Assembly: GCA_947499275.1 (NCBI GenBank)
Contig: CANMNM010000050.1
Span: 1 to 7,919 of the forward strand
Source of the DNA: Actinomycetota bacterium
GTDB taxonomy: Bacteria; Actinomycetota; Actinomycetes; S36-B12
DNA length: 7,919 nucleotides
Reading direction: 5' to 3'
A model generated the notes under the pieces. That model did not search any database, was not told where the DNA came from, and worked only from the letters and a program-made list of their open reading frames with translations. The position numbers and the translations under genes were made by a program. Position 1 is the first letter of the stretch; every line of letters begins with the position of its first letter. Positions 6,144 to 7,919 of the stretch are shown in pieces.

Positions 6144-6173
6144 TAGACCTACATGTTTCTCAACATCTATACA
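6144..6173 (+). promoter_or_regulatory. Weak candidate promoter for the DUF4190-like gene
   Basis: TAGACC (6144-6149; 4 of 6 bases match TTGACA) and TATACA (6168-6173) are separated by 18 bp in an AT-rich stretch, about 50 bp before the start codon. An alternative is TACCAT (6214-6219) placed 7 nt before the ATG, which would give a leaderless mRNA and suit the lack of a Shine-Dalgarno. The sequence alone does not decide between the two. Confidence 0.3.
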
Positions 6174-6226
6174 TATAAAAGGTGTTGTAAACACTGAATC
6201 AGGAACCGAGCCTTACCATGTAAAGC

Positions 6227-6577
6227 ATGAAACATCCTGCTACTTCTTTCGTTCTGGCTTTGGTCAGCGTGATCCTTACCCCGATCTTGCTCTTCATTGA
6301 GTTCACCGCATTGTTTGGTGTTGCGATGATCACCTACGAACCAGCTAATCCGCTCTGGGTCAAAATCATTTCGGTCGTTGTCCTGATCCTGATCGGACTT
6401 TTCGTGTTAGCCGTGCCTGTCCTAGCCCTCATCATGGGCACAAAGTCGCGTGCAGCAGCCAAGTCAATGCCGACAAACGGTGCAGGTCTAGCTACGGCCG
6501 CGATGGTGATCGCGGGAATCGTAACCGCGGGCGTTGTTGTGACTCAGGTGTACGTGATCTACTCGTCTTTCGCATAG
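6227..6577 (+). CDS. Small DUF4190-like membrane protein
   Basis: 116 residues and the only convincing plus-strand gene. It has three hydrophobic segments: about 7-34, about 45-71, and about 86-113. A short basic cytoplasmic-type loop lies between the last two (GTKSRAAAKSMPTNGAGLATA). The layout of a helix ending in ALIMGTKS, then a loop, then G.GLA.A..VIAGIV fits the DUF4190 pattern, in which a small Gly/Ala-rich helix pair follows the loop. The function of that domain is unknown; it is frequent in Actinobacteria and often stands alone. No strong Shine-Dalgarno precedes the ATG. An in-frame ATG directly followed by TAA lies 9 nt upstream. The gene converges with the large membrane protein gene, with 23 bp between the stops and no clear terminator. 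Confidence 0.75.
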   Translation: MKHPATSFVLALVSVILTPILLFIEFTALFGVAMITYEPANPLWVKIISVVVLILIGLFVLAVPVLALIMGTKSRAAAKSMPTNGAGLATAAMVIAGIVTAGVVVTQVYVIYSSFA

Positions 6578-6600
6578 TGCATTACCGATAGCGAGTTGAG

Positions 6601-7919
6601 CTAAACACCGATAGCCAGGACTACCGCGATGATTAACATAACCACGCCACCAATTCGATAGACCTTGGTCATTGACGGCCTGCTGTACCAGCGCGTGTCA
6701 CCTTCTTTGGGTTCCTGCCCAAATAATCCGATAACTGCGAGCACAAAACCTGGTACGGCCATCCAGAGAAAGGACAATTGTGCAAGGTTAGGAACTTCAC
6801 CTAAGAGATTTTTTAAGATTGCAGTAACAATCAAACCGAAAGCAAGCATGACAGCGAATAAGGGCACACCTTCAGGGAGCGCCTGCCACACCGCCGGGAA
6901 ATTCTTGAAACGATGCGCGAGCATCGATAGCAAGGAAGGCAGCAGGAACAACAGTGCTGCAACCCATAACTGCCACACATTACCAACGAAAGCCGCGGAG
7001 ATAAACAAGAACGCCCCGGTGCGTACCAAGGCCGATGACACCAGTTGGGTGGTGCCCGGCTCCGTGACATTGGTAGGTGTCAGTGCCAGCATCCGCGCCG
7101 GCACCTTGCGAGCCGCGGCCTGCTCGAGCAGAACTTTCGCAACCAAGGCAATCAGCGCAACCAATCCAAGAAGTCTCGCTTGATCGGCAATCGGGAAGTC
7201 AATGGCACCTAAGTCGGGTAAAGCCGAAACTACGGCAATGGTGATCCAGGCGCCCATCAGTGGAACCACAAATAGATCGGTGAGGCGCTCCCACGACGCA
7301 TCTGGCCCCGTTGCCCAACGGCGACGAATATCGCGGAAACTCCCGGCGATCAACCCCGGGCCAACCATGATCAAGCCAACACCGATCAAGGTGCGCACGC
7401 TGGATGCATTGACGATTCCGCCGGCCACCGCAACCGACACGGCAAATGCAAGCGCTCCGATCAACCCAGCAAACGCATCAAAGACACCAATTACAAGAAG
7501 AGGGATCATCAGTGCAAGGATCGCCGGCTCCGCCCGCCCACCGACACTAATGGCGGCAAAAATACCTAGTAGCAACGCTGCCAACGGCAAGATCAGACTG
7601 AATCCTCCAGCGAAAGCACGAACTGGCGCCGCATCGTTCAAAGTTCGGCTCAGTAGTGGGCTGAACTTGGCCACCGAGCCACCTACCCCGGCAAGTGCTA
7701 GTACTGCAGCCGATCGTACCGGCAAATCCGGCGCATCGATTTCGTCTAAATCGTCGATTCGACTGCGAACGGCGATGTCGACGCCTTCTCCACTTGGACC
7801 TTTGCTAACACCTGCAACGTCAACCGGACGACTACTCCCGCCGCCCATACCTGCGCCGACCCCCGCGACCGTCGCGATAGTCAGGGCCGCAACAGAAATT
7901 GCGGCCACCGCAGCTGGCG
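6601..7919 (-). CDS. Large multi-pass membrane protein of unknown function, N-terminus beyond the window
   Basis: The frame is open to the right edge. The only start seen near the edge is a GTG (7906-7908), but in-frame codons (Pro-Ala-Ala) continue upstream of it, so the gene is most likely cut by the window. Numbered from that GTG there are 435 residues. A hydrophobic stretch (2-20) comes first, then a Gly/Ser and acid-rich hydrophilic part (about 21-65, including RSRIDDLDEIDAPDLP). About ten to eleven membrane segments follow (first pair about 102-121 and 128-148, last about 417-435), and the protein ends in AIGV right after the last helix. Short basic loops (FRDIRRRW at about 191-198, AHRFKNF at 331-337) suggest cytoplasmic sides. 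No catalytic or transporter motif was recognised. It is Ala/Gly/Leu-rich, in line with higher GC than the left part of the window. Confidence 0.75.
   Translation of the reverse strand, partial: PAAVAAISVAALTIATVAGVGAGMGGGSSRPVDVAGVSKGPSGEGVDIAVRSRIDDLDEIDAPDLPVRSAAVLALAGVGGSVAKFSPLLSRTLNDAAPVRAFAGGFSLILPLAALLLGIFAAISVGGRAEPAILALMIPLLVIGVFDAFAGLIGALAFAVSVAVAGGIVNASSVRTLIGVGLIMVGPGLIAGSFRDIRRRWATGPDASWERLTDLFVVPLMGAWITIAVVSALPDLGAIDFPIADQARLLGLVALIALVAKVLLEQAAARKVPARMLALTPTNVTEPGTTQLVSSALVRTGAFLFISAAFVGNVWQLWVAALLFLLPSLLSMLAHRFKNFPAVWQALPEGVPLFAVMLAFGLIVTAILKNLLGEVPNLAQLSFLWMAVPGFVLAVIGLFGQEPKEGDTRWYSRPSMTKVYRIGGVVMLIIAVVLAIGV

Larger units (their letters stand above)
5755..6226. other. 472-bp gap without a convincing gene; holds an inverted repeat, a protein remnant and AT-rich promoter-like DNA
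   Basis: From left to right the gap holds: the 11-bp inverted repeat (5761-5771 / 5832-5842); a start-less plus-strand reading frame with protein-like composition (5817-6014); a doubtful minus-strand frame with GTG start (5952-6194); an AT-rich stretch (6136-6190) that may hold the promoter of the 6227 gene; and an ATG-TAA pair just before that gene. Rare codons (ATA, AGA, CTA) are frequent here, unlike in the neighbouring genes. The pattern suggests decayed coding DNA. Confidence 0.6.

Noticed and set aside
6584..6615. Direct repeat ACCGATAGC (6584-6592 and 6607-6615) at the junction of the convergent genes
   Set aside because: Only 9 bp, with one copy inside the coding end of the membrane protein. 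It does not form a terminator hairpin and is not flanked by mobile-element features.

Overview
The window looks like chromosomal DNA of an actinobacterium of moderate GC. The evidence is a leaderless-type -10 placed directly before a start codon, a DUF4190-like membrane protein, a HicA-like/eRF1-domain-like gene pair that I recall mainly from Actinobacteria, and a Ser/Thr/Ala-rich linker after a lipobox. The lineage was not confirmed by any search. All convincing genes but one (6227-6577) lie on the minus strand, so transcription runs mostly from right to left.

Left part (1-3200): an ABC importer operon. The order of transcription is a lipoprotein substrate-binding protein (1758-2933), a terminator-like hairpin (1708-1746), permease 1 (825-1703), permease 2 (25-828, joined by an ATGA overlap), and then the ATG and strong Shine-Dalgarno of another gene that leaves the window at base 1. 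That gene is presumably the ATPase. The proteins resemble the polyamine / Fe3+ / phosphonate-type importers, but the substrate cannot be named. The hairpin probably keeps binding-protein mRNA more abundant than permease mRNA.

Middle part (3201-4985): a FUSC-like integral membrane protein (3718-4839), probably translated from a leaderless mRNA, followed after 61 bp by a small secreted two-cysteine protein of unknown function (3201-3656). The FUSC upstream region holds a perfect 12-bp palindrome.

Second middle part (4986-5842): a tight two-gene unit. It encodes a 100-aa protein with a HicA/YcfA-like (dsRBD-type) layout and a 154-aa protein that resembles the RNase H-like eRF1/Dom34 'translational machinery' domain. 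An 11-bp inverted repeat places the ribosome binding site of the first gene inside a possible hairpin. This pair is the best candidate for an under-described system, perhaps one acting on ribosomes or RNA.

Right part (5755-7919): about 470 bp with no convincing gene but with a start-less plus-strand protein remnant. It is followed by a small DUF4190-like membrane protein on the plus strand (6227-6577), convergent with a large multi-pass membrane protein of unknown function (6601 to beyond the right edge). No tRNA, rRNA, CRISPR array, IS element or phage gene was seen.
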